Assembly: GCF_006715055.1 (NCBI RefSeq)
Contig: NZ_VFMN01000001.1
Coordinates: forward strand, 682,001-746,000
Direction: 5' to 3'
Origin: Lapillicoccus jejuensis
GTDB lineage: Bacteria > Actinomycetota > Actinomycetes > Actinomycetales > Dermatophilaceae
DNA: 64,000 nt
The notes under the pieces were generated by a model that was not told where the DNA came from, made no database searches, and saw only the letters and a list, made by a program, of their open reading frames with translations. The number at the start of each line of letters is the position of its first letter. Within the stretch, counting starts at the first letter, position 1. The position numbers and the translations under genes were made by a program. Shown here piece by piece: positions 18,060-27,929 of the stretch.

Positions 18060-18950
18060 ATGAGCGACGGTGACCTGCGGGTCGGGCTGGTGGGGGCCGG
18101 CCCCTGGGCGACGATGTTCCACGCGCCGATGGTGGCCGGGGCCGCCGGCGCCGAGCTGACGACGGTGTGGGCGCGGCGGCCGGAGGCCGCGCAGGCGCTG
18201 GCCGACCGCTTCGGCGCCACGGCGACGACCTCGTACGACGAGCTGCTCTCCCGCGTCGACGCCGTCGCCTTCGCCGTCCCGCCGGCCGTCCAGGCGGAGA
18301 TGGCGACGCGGGCCGCGGAGGCGGGCAAGCACCTCATCCTCGACAAGCCGCTGGCCTTCACCCTCGAGGACGCCGTGCGGCTCGAGGCCGCCGTCGACGA
18401 GGCCGGCGTGACGTCGATCCTCATGCTGCGCAACCGGTTCGAGCCCGAGGTCGTGCGGCTCCTTGACGCCGCGCAGGAGGTGCGTCCCCGCGGGGTGCTC
18501 GCGCGGATGCTCACCGGGGCGGCCCTCGAGGGCAGCGACTTCGCCACGCCGTGGCGCATCGAGCGGGGCGCGCTCTACGACATCGGCCCGCACACCCTCG
18601 ACCTCGTCGAGGCCGTGCTCGGTCCGGTCGTCGAGGTGAGCGGGGTCGGCGACCCCACCGACTGGGTGGGGGTGACGACGCGGCACGAGTCGGGCGCCGT
18701 CGGGCACGTCTCGCTCAGCCTCACCGTGCCCGGCGACACCGGGGGCTTCCGGTTCGAGGTCGTCCACGAGGGCGGCACACTGGTGCTGCCCGAGCTCGGC
18801 GGCGACGGCCACGACGGTGAGGACGCGGTCGCGACGGCGATCATGGCGGCGTTCCTCGAGGGCGTGCGCACCGGCCGGAGCCACCCGTTCGACGTGCACC
18901 GCGGCGTCGTCGTGCAGCGGATGCTGCACGACGCGGGCGCGACCGGCTGA
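18060..18950 (+). CDS. Gfo/Idh/MocA family oxidoreductase
   Basis: NAD(P)-dependent sugar-type dehydrogenase, 296 residues (short for the family, usually 330-390). The N-terminal Rossmann fold has VGLVGAGPWATMFHAP, and the catalytic-lysine motif appears as GKHLILDKPLAFTLEDA. The C-terminal domain contains GALYDIGPHTLDLVEAVLG, matching the family DxGxHxxD motif. Substrate unknown. It is 59 bases downstream of the preceding oxidoreductase and may have its own promoter. A hairpin terminator follows before the convergent next gene. Confidence 0.87.
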   Translation: MSDGDLRVGLVGAGPWATMFHAPMVAGAAGAELTTVWARRPEAAQALADRFGATATTSYDELLSRVDAVAFAVPPAVQAEMATRAAEAGKHLILDKPLAFTLEDAVRLEAAVDEAGVTSILMLRNRFEPEVVRLLDAAQEVRPRGVLARMLTGAALEGSDFATPWRIERGALYDIGPHTLDLVEAVLGPVVEVSGVGDPTDWVGVTTRHESGAVGHVSLSLTVPGDTGGFRFEVVHEGGTLVLPELGGDGHDGEDAVATAIMAAFLEGVRTGRSHPFDVHRGVVVQRMLHDAGATG

Positions 18951-18972
18951 GGTCGGTCACCCACGACAGCGC

Positions 18973-19008
18973 GTCCGGCCCGTTCCCCGGAATGGGGACG
19001 GACCGGAC
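18973..19008. terminator. bidirectional terminator hairpin between convergent genes
   Basis: GTCCGGCCCGTTCCCC and GGGGACGGACCGGAC pair with one bulge and one mismatch around a short GGAAT loop. It lies midway between two convergent stops. No T-tract follows. Confidence 0.6.
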
Positions 19009-19033
19009 CCGAGGCTGTCCGGAGGACCGGCGG

Positions 19034-19738
19034 TCAGCCGGAGAAGGCGTCCAGCGCGCGGCGCAGGTCGTCGGCGCTCGTCGGGGACGACGGCGGCATG
19101 ATGCCCTTGGCCGGGTCGGCCTGGGAGGCGTTGGCGCTGGGGTCGAAGTACGGGGCGCCGTACGCCGGCGTGTTGGGCTCGAAGCGGCGGCCCTCGGCGA
19201 GCGCACCGGCGTCGAGGGTGTCGTAGCCGAGCTCGTCGAGCAGGCCGGTGACGGTGGCCTTGGCGTCCGCGTCGTCGCCGGCGATGACGAGCGCGCTGCG
19301 GTCGTCGGCGCCGCTCGGGCGGGCCAGCTCGGCCAGGTGCGCGAAGTTGATGTTGTTGAAGGCCTTGACGACCTTGCTCTGCGGCAGGTGGCGCTGCAGC
19401 AGCTCGCTCGAGGTCGTCGACCCGTCGTCGAGGGCGGCGATCTGCCCGTCGCGCTGCGGGTAGTAGTTGTTGGTGTCGATGACGACTTTGCCGACCAGCG
19501 GCTCGACCGGCACCGACTCGTAGGCCTTGAGCGGGATGGTCACGACGACGACGTCGCCGGCCTGCGCCGCCTCGAGCGCCGTCGCGGCGCGGGCGTGCGG
19601 GCCGAGCTCCGCGACGAGGTCGGCGAGGGTCTCCGGCCCCCGCGAGTTGGAGAGCACGACGTCGTGGCCCGCGGCCACCGCCAGTCGTGCCACGGTGCTG
19701 CCGATGTGTCCGCTGCCGATGAGGCCCCAGGTGGTCAT
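19034..19738 (-). CDS. NADPH-dependent F420 reductase-like / NADP-binding protein
   Basis: Protein of 234 residues with an N-terminal Rossmann fold (MTTWGLIGSGHIGSTVARLA, then VVLSNSRGPETL, the latter contacting the NADP 2'-phosphate in relatives). Further F420_oxidored-family features: VVVVTIPLKAYESVPVE, KVVIDTNNYYPQRDG and KVVKAFNNINFAHLAELARP. True F420:NADP reductases are close relatives, but so are uncharacterised oxidoreductases, so the assignment to F420 chemistry is tentative. An F420-type LLM oxidoreductase elsewhere in the window suggests the organism uses F420. Confidence 0.8.
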   Translation of the reverse strand: MTTWGLIGSGHIGSTVARLAVAAGHDVVLSNSRGPETLADLVAELGPHARAATALEAAQAGDVVVVTIPLKAYESVPVEPLVGKVVIDTNNYYPQRDGQIAALDDGSTTSSELLQRHLPQSKVVKAFNNINFAHLAELARPSGADDRSALVIAGDDADAKATVTGLLDELGYDTLDAGALAEGRRFEPNTPAYGAPYFDPSANASQADPAKGIMPPSSPTSADDLRRALDAFSG

Positions 19739-19799
19739 GCCGGGTCCAAGGCGGAGGGTCCCGCCGGTATTCCGCCCCGCGGGGGCGGGCGGGGCGCCG

Positions 19800-19805
19800 T
19801 ACGCT
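19800..19805 (+). promoter_or_regulatory. -10 element of leaderless promoter for the ligD-like gene
   Basis: TACGCT in GGGGCGCCGTACGCT, seven bases before the ATG at 19813. The same 15-mer precedes the ABC-F gene (22555), and a one-base variant precedes menF (47543), each with a seven-base gap. Confidence 0.6.
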
Positions 19806-19812
19806 CGCGGGC

Positions 19813-20775
19813 ATGGCCAAGGCGAGCAGCCCCGCGGTGGAGCTGGAGGTCGGCGACCGGACGGTGCGCCTGAGCAACCCCGACCGCGTGTACTTCCCGG
19901 ACCACGGCTGGACCAAGCTCGACCTCGCGCAGTACTACCTGTCGGTCGGCGACGGCATCGTCCGGGCACTGCGCGAGCGGCCCTGCATGCTGCACCGCTT
20001 CCCCGAGGGGCTGGCCGGGGAGAAGGTGCATCAGAAGCGGATCCCGCACGGCGCACCGCCCTGGCTCGAGACCGTGCGGCTGCACTTCCCGCGGTGGAAC
20101 CGCACCGCCGACGAGCTGTGCGTCACCGAGCTCGCGTCCGTGGTCTGGGCGGTGCAGATGTCGACCGTCGAGTTCCACCCGTGGAACAGCCGTCGCGCCG
20201 ATACCGAGCGCCCCGACGAGTGGCGCATCGACCTCGACCCGATGCCGGACTGCGACCTCGCGACGGTCAAGCGGGTCGCGCACGTCGCCCACGAGGTGCT
20301 CGACGAGCTCGGCATCACGGGCTACCCCAAGACCTCCGGAGGCAGCGGGCTGCACGTCTACGTGCGGATCGAGCCGGAGTGGCCCTTCGGGGACGTACGA
20401 CGCGCCGCCCTCGCGTTCGCGCGCGAGGTCGAGCGCCGCGCCGACGGCGAGGCGACGACGACGTGGTGGCGCAAGGACCGCGACCCGTCGACCGTCTTCG
20501 TCGACTACAACCAGAACGCCCGTGACCACACCATCGCCAGCGCCTACTCGGTGCGCGGCGTGCCGGACGGGACGGTGTCGACGCCGTTCACCTGGGACGA
20601 GCTCGACGGCATCGAGCCGCGCGAGTGGACGCTGGCGACCGTGCCCGCGCGGTTCGCCGAGCTCGGCGACCTCATGTCCACGATCGACGACGAGGCCTTC
20701 CGGCTGGACACCCTGCTGGAGTGGGCCGAGCGCGACGAGCGCGACGGCGCCGCCCCACCCCCCGACCCCGACTGA
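19813..20775 (+). CDS. LigD-like polymerase/primase domain protein (NHEJ)
   Basis: Stand-alone archaeo-eukaryotic-primase-type polymerase domain as found in the bacterial NHEJ ligase LigD, 320 residues. Motifs: VRLSNPDRVYFPDHGWTKLD near the N-terminus, the metal-binding pair in WRIDLDPMPDCD, the KTSGGSGLHVYV nucleotide-binding segment, and FVDYNQNARDHTIASAYSVR. No ligase or nuclease domain follows, and no ku gene is seen in the window. Actinobacteria often carry such free polymerase-domain paralogues. The role would be end filling or primer synthesis in DNA repair. Confidence 0.88.
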   Translation: MAKASSPAVELEVGDRTVRLSNPDRVYFPDHGWTKLDLAQYYLSVGDGIVRALRERPCMLHRFPEGLAGEKVHQKRIPHGAPPWLETVRLHFPRWNRTADELCVTELASVVWAVQMSTVEFHPWNSRRADTERPDEWRIDLDPMPDCDLATVKRVAHVAHEVLDELGITGYPKTSGGSGLHVYVRIEPEWPFGDVRRAALAFAREVERRADGEATTTWWRKDRDPSTVFVDYNQNARDHTIASAYSVRGVPDGTVSTPFTWDELDGIEPREWTLATVPARFAELGDLMSTIDDEAFRLDTLLEWAERDERDGAAPPPDPD

Positions 20776-20790
20776 GCGACGACCGGGAGA

Positions 20791-20873
20791 ACCCCACTTG
20801 TTGCTACTTTTTGACGCCCGCCGTGGGTGCCCACCACTTTGGTCGCGCGTCAAAAAGTAGCAACAAGTGGGGT
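20791..20873. repeat. 27-bp perfect inverted repeat between convergent genes
   Basis: Arms 20791-20817 and 20847-20873 are fully complementary. They contain TTGTTGCTACTTTTTGACG, far more AT-rich than the surroundings. The 29-base loop holds a smaller hairpin, GTGGGTGCCCAC (20823-20834). It lies between the convergent ligD-like and ABC-F genes, and the internal T5/A5 runs would allow termination in both directions. A mobile or dispersed-repeat origin is equally possible. Confidence 0.75.
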
Positions 20874-20914
20874 GTTCGGCTCCGAGGTTCGACTCCTGGA
20901 GTTCGACGTCCTGG

Positions 20915-22555
20915 TCAGGTCGTCGTCGTGACGTGGCCGGCGTCGACGTGCCAGCGCTCGTCGAGGCGCACGTTCTCGAGCAGGCGGCGGTCGTGCGAGA
21001 CGAGCAGCAGCGCGCCGTCGTACGCCTCGAGCGCCTCCTCGAGCTGCTCGATCGCGGGCAGGTCGAGGTGGTTGGTCGGCTCGTCGAGGACGAGGAGGTT
21101 GACGCCGCGGGCCTGGAGCAGCGCCATGGCGGCGCGGGTCCGCTCCCCCGGTGAGAGCCGGCCGACGAGGCTGGTCACCTGGTCGGCCTTGAGGCCGAAC
21201 TTCGCCAGCAGGGTGCGCAGCTCCGCCGGTGCCTGGTCGGGGACGGCCTCGCCGAACGCGTGGCCGAGCGTGAGGTCCTCGCGCAGCCCGGACCGCGCCT
21301 GGTCGATCTCGCCCACGGCGACGCTCGCGCCGACGGACGCCCGCCCCTCGTCCGGTGCGAGCCGCCCGAGCAGCAGCTGGAGCAGCGTCGTCTTGCCGGC
21401 GCCGTTCGGCCCGGTGATCCCGATGCGTTCCCGGGCATCGACCTGGAGAGACACGGGTCCGAGCCGGAACTCACCCCGGTCGACGACCGCGCCGTCGAGG
21501 GTGGCGACGACCGAGCTCGACCGCGGCGCGGCCGCGATGGCGAAGTGCAGCACCCACTCCTTGCGCGGTTCCTCGACCTCGTCGAGCCGCGCGATCCGCG
21601 ACTCCATCTGACGGACCTTGCGGGCCTGCTTCTCCGACGAGTCGATGCTGGCCGCCCGGCGGTTCTTGTCGTTGTCGGGGCTCTTCTTCATGGCGTTGCG
21701 CACGCCCTTGCTGCTCCATTCGCGCACCGTCCGCGCCCGACCCTGCAGGTCCGCCTTCGTGGAGGCGAACTCGTCGTACGCCTCCCGCGCGTGCCGCCGG
21801 GCGACCTCGCGCTCGACGAGGAACGACTCGTAGCTGCCGTCGTGGACCGACACCTTGTGCTGCGCGAGGTCGAGCTCGACGATGCGCGTGACGCACCGGG
21901 CGAGGAACTCGCGGTCGTGCGAGACGAGGACGACGCCGGCGCGCAGCCCCTGGACGAACGACTCGAGCCGCTCGAGCCCGGCGAGGTCGAGGTCGTTGGT
22001 CGGCTCGTCGAGCAGCACGACGTCGAACCGGCTGAGCAGCAGTGCCGCGAGCGCGACCCGCGCCGCCTGCCCGCCGGAGAGCGACGTCATGAGCGCGTCC
22101 GGGCCGACGTCGAGCCCGAGCTCACCGAGCACCGCCGGCAGCCGGTCCTCGAGGTCCGGGGCCCCGCTGGCCAGCCAGTGGTCGAGCGCGACGGCGTACG
22201 CGTCGTCGGCTCCGGGCTCGTCGGACCCCAGCTTCGCGGCGGTCGCCTCCATCGCCTCCGTGGCGGCGGTGGCGCCGGTGCGCCGCGCGACGTGGTCGAC
22301 CACCGTCTCCCCCGGCACCCGCTCGTGCTCCTGCGGCAGCCACCCGACGAACGCGTCCGACGGCGCCGTCGACACCGTGCCGCCAAGGGGTGCGTCGACC
22401 CCGGCGAGGATCCGCAGCAGCGTCGACTTGCCGGCCCCGTTGGCGCCGACGACCCCGACGACGTCGCCCGGGGCGACGGTGAGGTCGAGCCCCTCGAAGA
22501 GGGTCCGGTGGGCGTGCCCACCGGCCAGGTCCTTGGCCACGAGGGTCGCGCTCAC
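20915..22555 (-). CDS. ABC-F family ATPase (ribosome-associated)
   Basis: Soluble protein of 546 residues with two tandem ABC domains and no membrane segment, the ABC-F arrangement. First domain: Walker A VVGANGAGKSTLLRIL, signature LSGGQAARVAL, Walker B VVLLDEPTNDLDL. A charged linker of about 90 residues follows (ESFLVEREVARRHAREAYDE). Second domain: GPNGAGKTTLLQLL, LSPGERTRAAM, NLLVLDEPTNHLDL. ABC-F proteins act on ribosomes as translation factors or antibiotic-protection factors; which applies here cannot be told. The GTG start lies seven bases after a TACGCT promoter element, so its mRNA is probably leaderless. Confidence 0.9.
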   Translation of the reverse strand: MSATLVAKDLAGGHAHRTLFEGLDLTVAPGDVVGVVGANGAGKSTLLRILAGVDAPLGGTVSTAPSDAFVGWLPQEHERVPGETVVDHVARRTGATAATEAMEATAAKLGSDEPGADDAYAVALDHWLASGAPDLEDRLPAVLGELGLDVGPDALMTSLSGGQAARVALAALLLSRFDVVLLDEPTNDLDLAGLERLESFVQGLRAGVVLVSHDREFLARCVTRIVELDLAQHKVSVHDGSYESFLVEREVARRHAREAYDEFASTKADLQGRARTVREWSSKGVRNAMKKSPDNDKNRRAASIDSSEKQARKVRQMESRIARLDEVEEPRKEWVLHFAIAAAPRSSSVVATLDGAVVDRGEFRLGPVSLQVDARERIGITGPNGAGKTTLLQLLLGRLAPDEGRASVGASVAVGEIDQARSGLREDLTLGHAFGEAVPDQAPAELRTLLAKFGLKADQVTSLVGRLSPGERTRAAMALLQARGVNLLVLDEPTNHLDLPAIEQLEEALEAYDGALLLVSHDRRLLENVRLDERWHVDAGHVTTTT

Positions 22556-22562
22556 ACCCCGC

Positions 22563-22568
22563 AGCGTA
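22563..22568 (-). promoter_or_regulatory. -10 element of leaderless promoter for the ABC-F gene
   Basis: On the minus strand, GGGGCGCCGTACGCT is followed after seven bases by the GTG start at 22555. It is identical over 15 bases to the ligD-like promoter. Confidence 0.6.
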
Positions 22569-22630
22569 CGGCGCCCCGACCGCCTCCTCCCGCGCGCTGG
22601 ACACCCGTCAAGCGTTCAACGAGCCCGACC

Positions 22631-22636
22631 TACCAT
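22631..22636 (+). promoter_or_regulatory. candidate -10 element for korAB
   Basis: TACCAT, about 60 bases upstream of the korA ATG at 22695. This would leave a leader of roughly 50 bases with GAGG at 22681-22684 as ribosome-binding site. No good -35 is seen. Confidence 0.4.
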
Positions 22637-22694
22637 GGGAGGAAGGGCGTCCGGACGGGACGCCGTACCGATCCCCGATCGAGGCTCCTCCCGC

Positions 22695-24553
<1,859 letters not shown>

Positions 24554-24557
<4 letters not shown>

Positions 24558-25702
24558 CCACCACCACCCGCACCGCCCCGCCGGTCGACCTCGGCATGCC
24601 CGCCGGCTTGGCCGGTGTCCCGCGCCTGCCCGACGACGCGACCCCGCACACCCGCAAGGACTTCACCTCCGACCAGGAGGTGCGCTGGTGCCCCGGCTGC
24701 GGCGACTACGCGATCCTCGCCGCGGTCCAGGGCTTCCTGCCCGAGCTCGGGCTGCGCCGCGAGAACGTCGTCTTCGTCTCGGGCATCGGCTGCTCGTCGC
24801 GCTTCCCGTACTACCTCGACACCTACGGGATGCACTCGATCCACGGCCGCGCCCCGGCCATCGCGACCGGGCTCGCGACGACGCGACGCGACCTCAGCGT
24901 CTTCGTCGTCACCGGCGACGGCGACGCCCTGTCGATCGGCGGCAACCACCTCATCCACGCGCTGCGCCGCAACGTCAACCTCACGATCCTGCTGTTCAAC
25001 AACGAGATCTACGGGCTGACCAAGGGCCAGTACTCCCCCACCTCGCCGGTCGGCCTCGTGACGAAGTCGACCCCGGTGGGCTCGGTCGACCACCCGTTCA
25101 ACCCGGTCAGCCTCGCGCTCGGGGCGGAGGCGACGTTCGTCGCGCGGACCATGGACTCCGACCGCCAGCACCTCACCTCGGTGCTGCGCGCCGCGACCGC
25201 CCACCGCGGCACGTCGCTGGTCGAGATCTACCAGAACTGCCCGATCTTCAACGACGGCGCCTTCGACGTCCTCAAGGACCGCACCCAGGCGCAGGCCCGC
25301 ATCCTGCACCTGCGCGACGGCGAGGAGATCACCGCCGGCGACGGCGACGAGCAGACCGTCGTCGTGCGCACCGACGCCGGCGGCCTCGCCGTCGTCCCGC
25401 GCGCCGAGGCCGACCCGGCGCGCGTCGTCCGGCACGACGTGGCGGCCGACGACCCGACGCAGGCCTTCGCGGTCTCGCGGCTCATCGACCCCGAGCTGAC
25501 GCACGTGCCGATGGGCATCTTCCGCGACGTCTCACGGCCCACGTACGACGACCTGGTCCGCGACCAGGTCGACGCGGCGGTCACGGGGCTGCACGGCCCC
25601 GACGGCGACGGGTCGGTCACCCCGGCCGGCGACGCCGACCTCGAGGAGCTGCTCACCGGTCGCGACTCCTGGGTCGTCGGCGAGGGCGCCGGCAGCGCGT
25701 GA
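24554..25702 (+). CDS. korB: 2-oxoacid:ferredoxin oxidoreductase, beta subunit
   Basis: Thiamine-diphosphate and [4Fe-4S] subunit, 382 residues. Cluster cysteines appear in RWCPGCGDYAI and in IYQNCPIFNDGAFD. The thiamine-diphosphate motif begins VVTGDGDALSIGGNH and ends FNNEIYGLTKGQYSPTSP. The SGIGCSSRFPYY segment is typical of KorB. It is translationally coupled to korA by a 4-base overlap, and its own stop overlaps the next GTG. The product, reduced ferredoxin, could be an electron source for the NuoEFG-less complex I encoded 11 kb upstream; that link is an inference. Confidence 0.94.
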
Positions 25703-26637
25703 GCGCCCCCGACGAGCCACGCGACGAGGTCGCGCGCGGGGCGGCGTACGGGCTGCTCGCGTACGGCGTCTGGGGCGTCTTCCCGCTGTACTTCCACGCC
25801 CTGCAGCCCGCCGGGCCGGTCGAGGTGCTGGCGCACCGGATCGTGTGGACGCTGCTCGTGTGCGTGGCCGTGCTGCTCGTCCGGCGCGACCTGGCCTGGG
25901 TCGGGCCGCTGCTGCGTCGGCCGCGCCTGCTCGGTGGTCTCGCGCTCGCGGCCGTCGCCATCGCCGTCAATTGGGGCGTCTACGTCGGGGCGGTGGTGAG
26001 CGACAACGTCGCCGACGCCTCGCTCGGCTACTTCCTCAACCCGCTCGTCACGGTCGCGCTCGGGGTGCTGCTGCTCGGCGAGCGGCTGCGGCGGCTGCAG
26101 TGGGCGGCCGTCGTCGTCGGTCTCGTCGCAGGAATCTACCTGTCCGTGGCGGGCGGGCACCTGCCGTGGGTGTCGTTCGTCCTCGCCGCGAGCTTCGCCT
26201 CCTACGGGCTGCTGAAGAAGCGGCTCGGCGCCGAGCTGCCGGCACTGCACGGGCTCACCGTCGAGACCGTCGTCCTCGCGCCGTTCGCGACCGTCGCGCT
26301 CGTCGTCCTCGGCGTCACCGGGCAGCAGACGTTCACCCACGACGGCGGCCTGCACGCCGTGCTCCTGGTCCTCGGCGGCGTCGTCACCGCGGTGCCCCTG
26401 CTGCTCTTCGCCTCCGCCGCCCGGCGGGTCCCGCTGGTGACCATCGGGCTGCTGCAGTTCGTCACGCCGGTGCTCCAGCTGCTGTGCGGGGTCCTGCTCC
26501 TCGACGAGCACCTCTCCCCCGCGCGGTGGTTCGGCTTCGGCATCGTCTGGGTCGCGCTCGTCCTGCTCACCCTCGACTCGTTCCTGGCCCGCCCGCGCCG
26601 CGGTCGGGGCGGTCCGGAGCCGGCGCCCGTCGTCTGA
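25699..26637 (+). CDS. rarD: RarD/EamA family transporter
   Basis: Membrane protein of 312 residues with ten predicted helices in two EamA repeats. The N-terminus RGAAYGLLAYGVWGVFPLYF and the segments AVNWGVYVGAVVSDNVADAS and LGYFLNPLVTVALGVLLLGE match RarD. A RarD transport substrate is not established by sequence. The GTG start overlaps the korB stop (GTGA), so it is the third gene of the kor operon. That linkage seems positional rather than functional. Confidence 0.88.
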   Translation: MSAPDEPRDEVARGAAYGLLAYGVWGVFPLYFHALQPAGPVEVLAHRIVWTLLVCVAVLLVRRDLAWVGPLLRRPRLLGGLALAAVAIAVNWGVYVGAVVSDNVADASLGYFLNPLVTVALGVLLLGERLRRLQWAAVVVGLVAGIYLSVAGGHLPWVSFVLAASFASYGLLKKRLGAELPALHGLTVETVVLAPFATVALVVLGVTGQQTFTHDGGLHAVLLVLGGVVTAVPLLLFASAARRVPLVTIGLLQFVTPVLQLLCGVLLLDEHLSPARWFGFGIVWVALVLLTLDSFLARPRRGRGGPEPAPVV

Positions 26638-26649
26638 GGCCGGTAGGCG

Positions 26650-27195
26650 TCAGCGCAGCCGCTCGCGCACCCGCATCAGCGCGAAGCCGAGACGGTTGCG
26701 GCCGCGCCAGGTGCGGGGGTCCTGCGCCTTCGGGTTGGCGGCCCCGAGCCCGATGCCCCAGATGACGTCGCGCGGTGCGGCCTCGACGAGGACGGCGTCC
26801 CCCGTGCCGACGAGGACGTCCCGGAGCGGTGGGTGCGCCGCGAACTTGGCGAGGTTCCCCTCCACCACCACGCGGGAGGACTCGGCCGTCCACGCGTCCT
26901 TCTCGAAGTCCCGCACGGACCGCCCCACCTTCTTGGCGACCGCCGGGTCGTCCTCGAGCAGGACGCGGGACGCCGCGTCGGCGTCCCCGAACAGCCGCGC
27001 CTTGCACCACATCATCCAGTGCTCGGCGGTCGCGAAGCGGCGGCCGTCGACCTCGAACGGGGCCGGCCACCACTGGCTCAGGCACCCCAGCCCGACCGAG
27101 CCGTCCGGCTCGGGGCGGTGACCGTAGAACAGCACGAGCTCGGGCCGCTCCCCCGCCTCGAAGGCGGCCACCAGGTCGTCGTACGACGTCGTCAC
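26650..27195 (-). CDS. NADAR family protein (YbiA/DUF1768)
   Basis: Protein of 181 residues of the NADAR family, whose YbiA-type members hydrolyse N-glycosidic bonds in riboflavin-pathway intermediates or ADP-ribose-type ligands. Motifs: ELVLFYGHRPEPDG, CLSQWWPAPFEVDGRRFATA, EHWMMWCKARLFGD, and PRDVIWGIGLGAANP with the conserved tryptophan-glycine. GTG start with GAGG eight bases upstream. It is 9 bases downstream of the MOSC gene and likely co-transcribed with it. The convergent RarD gene ends 12 bases away. Confidence 0.88.
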   Translation of the reverse strand: MTTSYDDLVAAFEAGERPELVLFYGHRPEPDGSVGLGCLSQWWPAPFEVDGRRFATAEHWMMWCKARLFGDADAASRVLLEDDPAVAKKVGRSVRDFEKDAWTAESSRVVVEGNLAKFAAHPPLRDVLVGTGDAVLVEAAPRDVIWGIGLGAANPKAQDPRTWRGRNRLGFALMRVRERLR

Positions 27196-27204
27196 GCGTG
27201 GACC

Positions 27205-27873
27205 TCAGGCGTGGCTCGCCACCGCGGCCCGGGCCTGCGCCAGGGTCTCCGGCTCGAGGTCGTCGGCGGCGACGAGCAACCCGGGCAGCAGGTCGTGGCG
27301 GGTCATCGTCGCGAGGAAGACGTCCGAGCTGCGGACGCCGTGGTCGGGCCGGTGGACGACCTCGACGGTGTCACCGGCCCGGACCGGGCCCGGCTCGACG
27401 ACGCTGAGGTAGGTGCCGGTGCGGTTGCGCTCGGTGAACGTCCGCAGCCAGCCCTTGCGCCCGAGGTGGGCGCGGAAGGTGCTGCACGGGATCCGCGGTG
27501 CGGTGACCTGGAGCACGAGGCTCTCGCCGACCCGCCACCGCTCACCCACGAGCGCGTCACTGACCTCGAGGCCGCTCGTCGTGAGGTTCTCCCCGAAGGC
27601 GCCGTTCGGCAGCTCGACCCCGAGCAGCGCCTCGTACGCGTCGAGGTCCTCGCGGGCGTAGGCGTAGACCGCCTGGGTGACCCCGCCGTGGTGCTCGACG
27701 TCGCCGATCGCGTCGCCGACCAGCCCGCTGCCGAGCCCACCGTGCTTCGGGCCCGGATCGCGCACCTCGACGGGCCCCTCGACGGGCTGCTTGCGGATCC
27801 CGGTCGGGAGGTCCTTGCCGGAGTCGATCGGCTCCAGCCGGCCGACGTTGACGGTCAGCACGCGTGCGGTCAC
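27205..27873 (-). CDS. MOSC domain protein (YiiM-like)
   Basis: Protein of 222 residues with a MOSC domain, the molybdenum-cofactor sulfurase C-terminal fold. Features: KHGGLGSGLVGDAIGDVEHH, AYAREDLDAYEALLG, LPNGAFGENLTTSGLEVSD and the conserved cysteine in APRIPCSTFRAHLG. YiiM-type MOSC proteins reduce N-hydroxylated compounds using molybdenum cofactor; the present substrate is unknown. GTG start at 27873, seven bases after a TAGGGT -10 element, so it is probably leaderless. It heads a two-gene unit with the NADAR gene. Confidence 0.87.
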   Translation of the reverse strand: MTARVLTVNVGRLEPIDSGKDLPTGIRKQPVEGPVEVRDPGPKHGGLGSGLVGDAIGDVEHHGGVTQAVYAYAREDLDAYEALLGVELPNGAFGENLTTSGLEVSDALVGERWRVGESLVLQVTAPRIPCSTFRAHLGRKGWLRTFTERNRTGTYLSVVEPGPVRAGDTVEVVHRPDHGVRSSDVFLATMTRHDLLPGLLVAADDLEPETLAQARAAVASHA

Positions 27874-27880
27874 GGCCGCC

Positions 27881-27886
27881 ACCCTA
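27881..27886 (-). promoter_or_regulatory. -10 element of the MOSC gene (leaderless)
   Basis: TAGGGT in CGCTAGGGTGGC, seven bases before the GTG start. It shares its core with the promoters of nuoA2 and nuoH2. Confidence 0.55.
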
Positions 27887-27888
27887 GC

Positions 27889-27928
27889 GTCCGCATCGTC
27901 GGGGCACCGGTGCCCCGACGGTGCGGAC
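27889..27928. terminator. terminator hairpin at the end of the main nuo operon
   Basis: Two 20-base arms (27889-27908, 27909-27928) are complementary with one mismatch and no loop bases beyond the turn. They begin one base after the polyprenyl synthase stop. No T-tract. It overlaps the -35 region of the MOSC promoter. Confidence 0.65.
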
Positions 27929-27929
27929 G

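Noticed and set aside
20880-20915. tRNA-like string GGTTCGACTCC after the large inverted repeat
   Set aside because: No acceptor, D or anticodon stem can be built around it and there is no CCA end.
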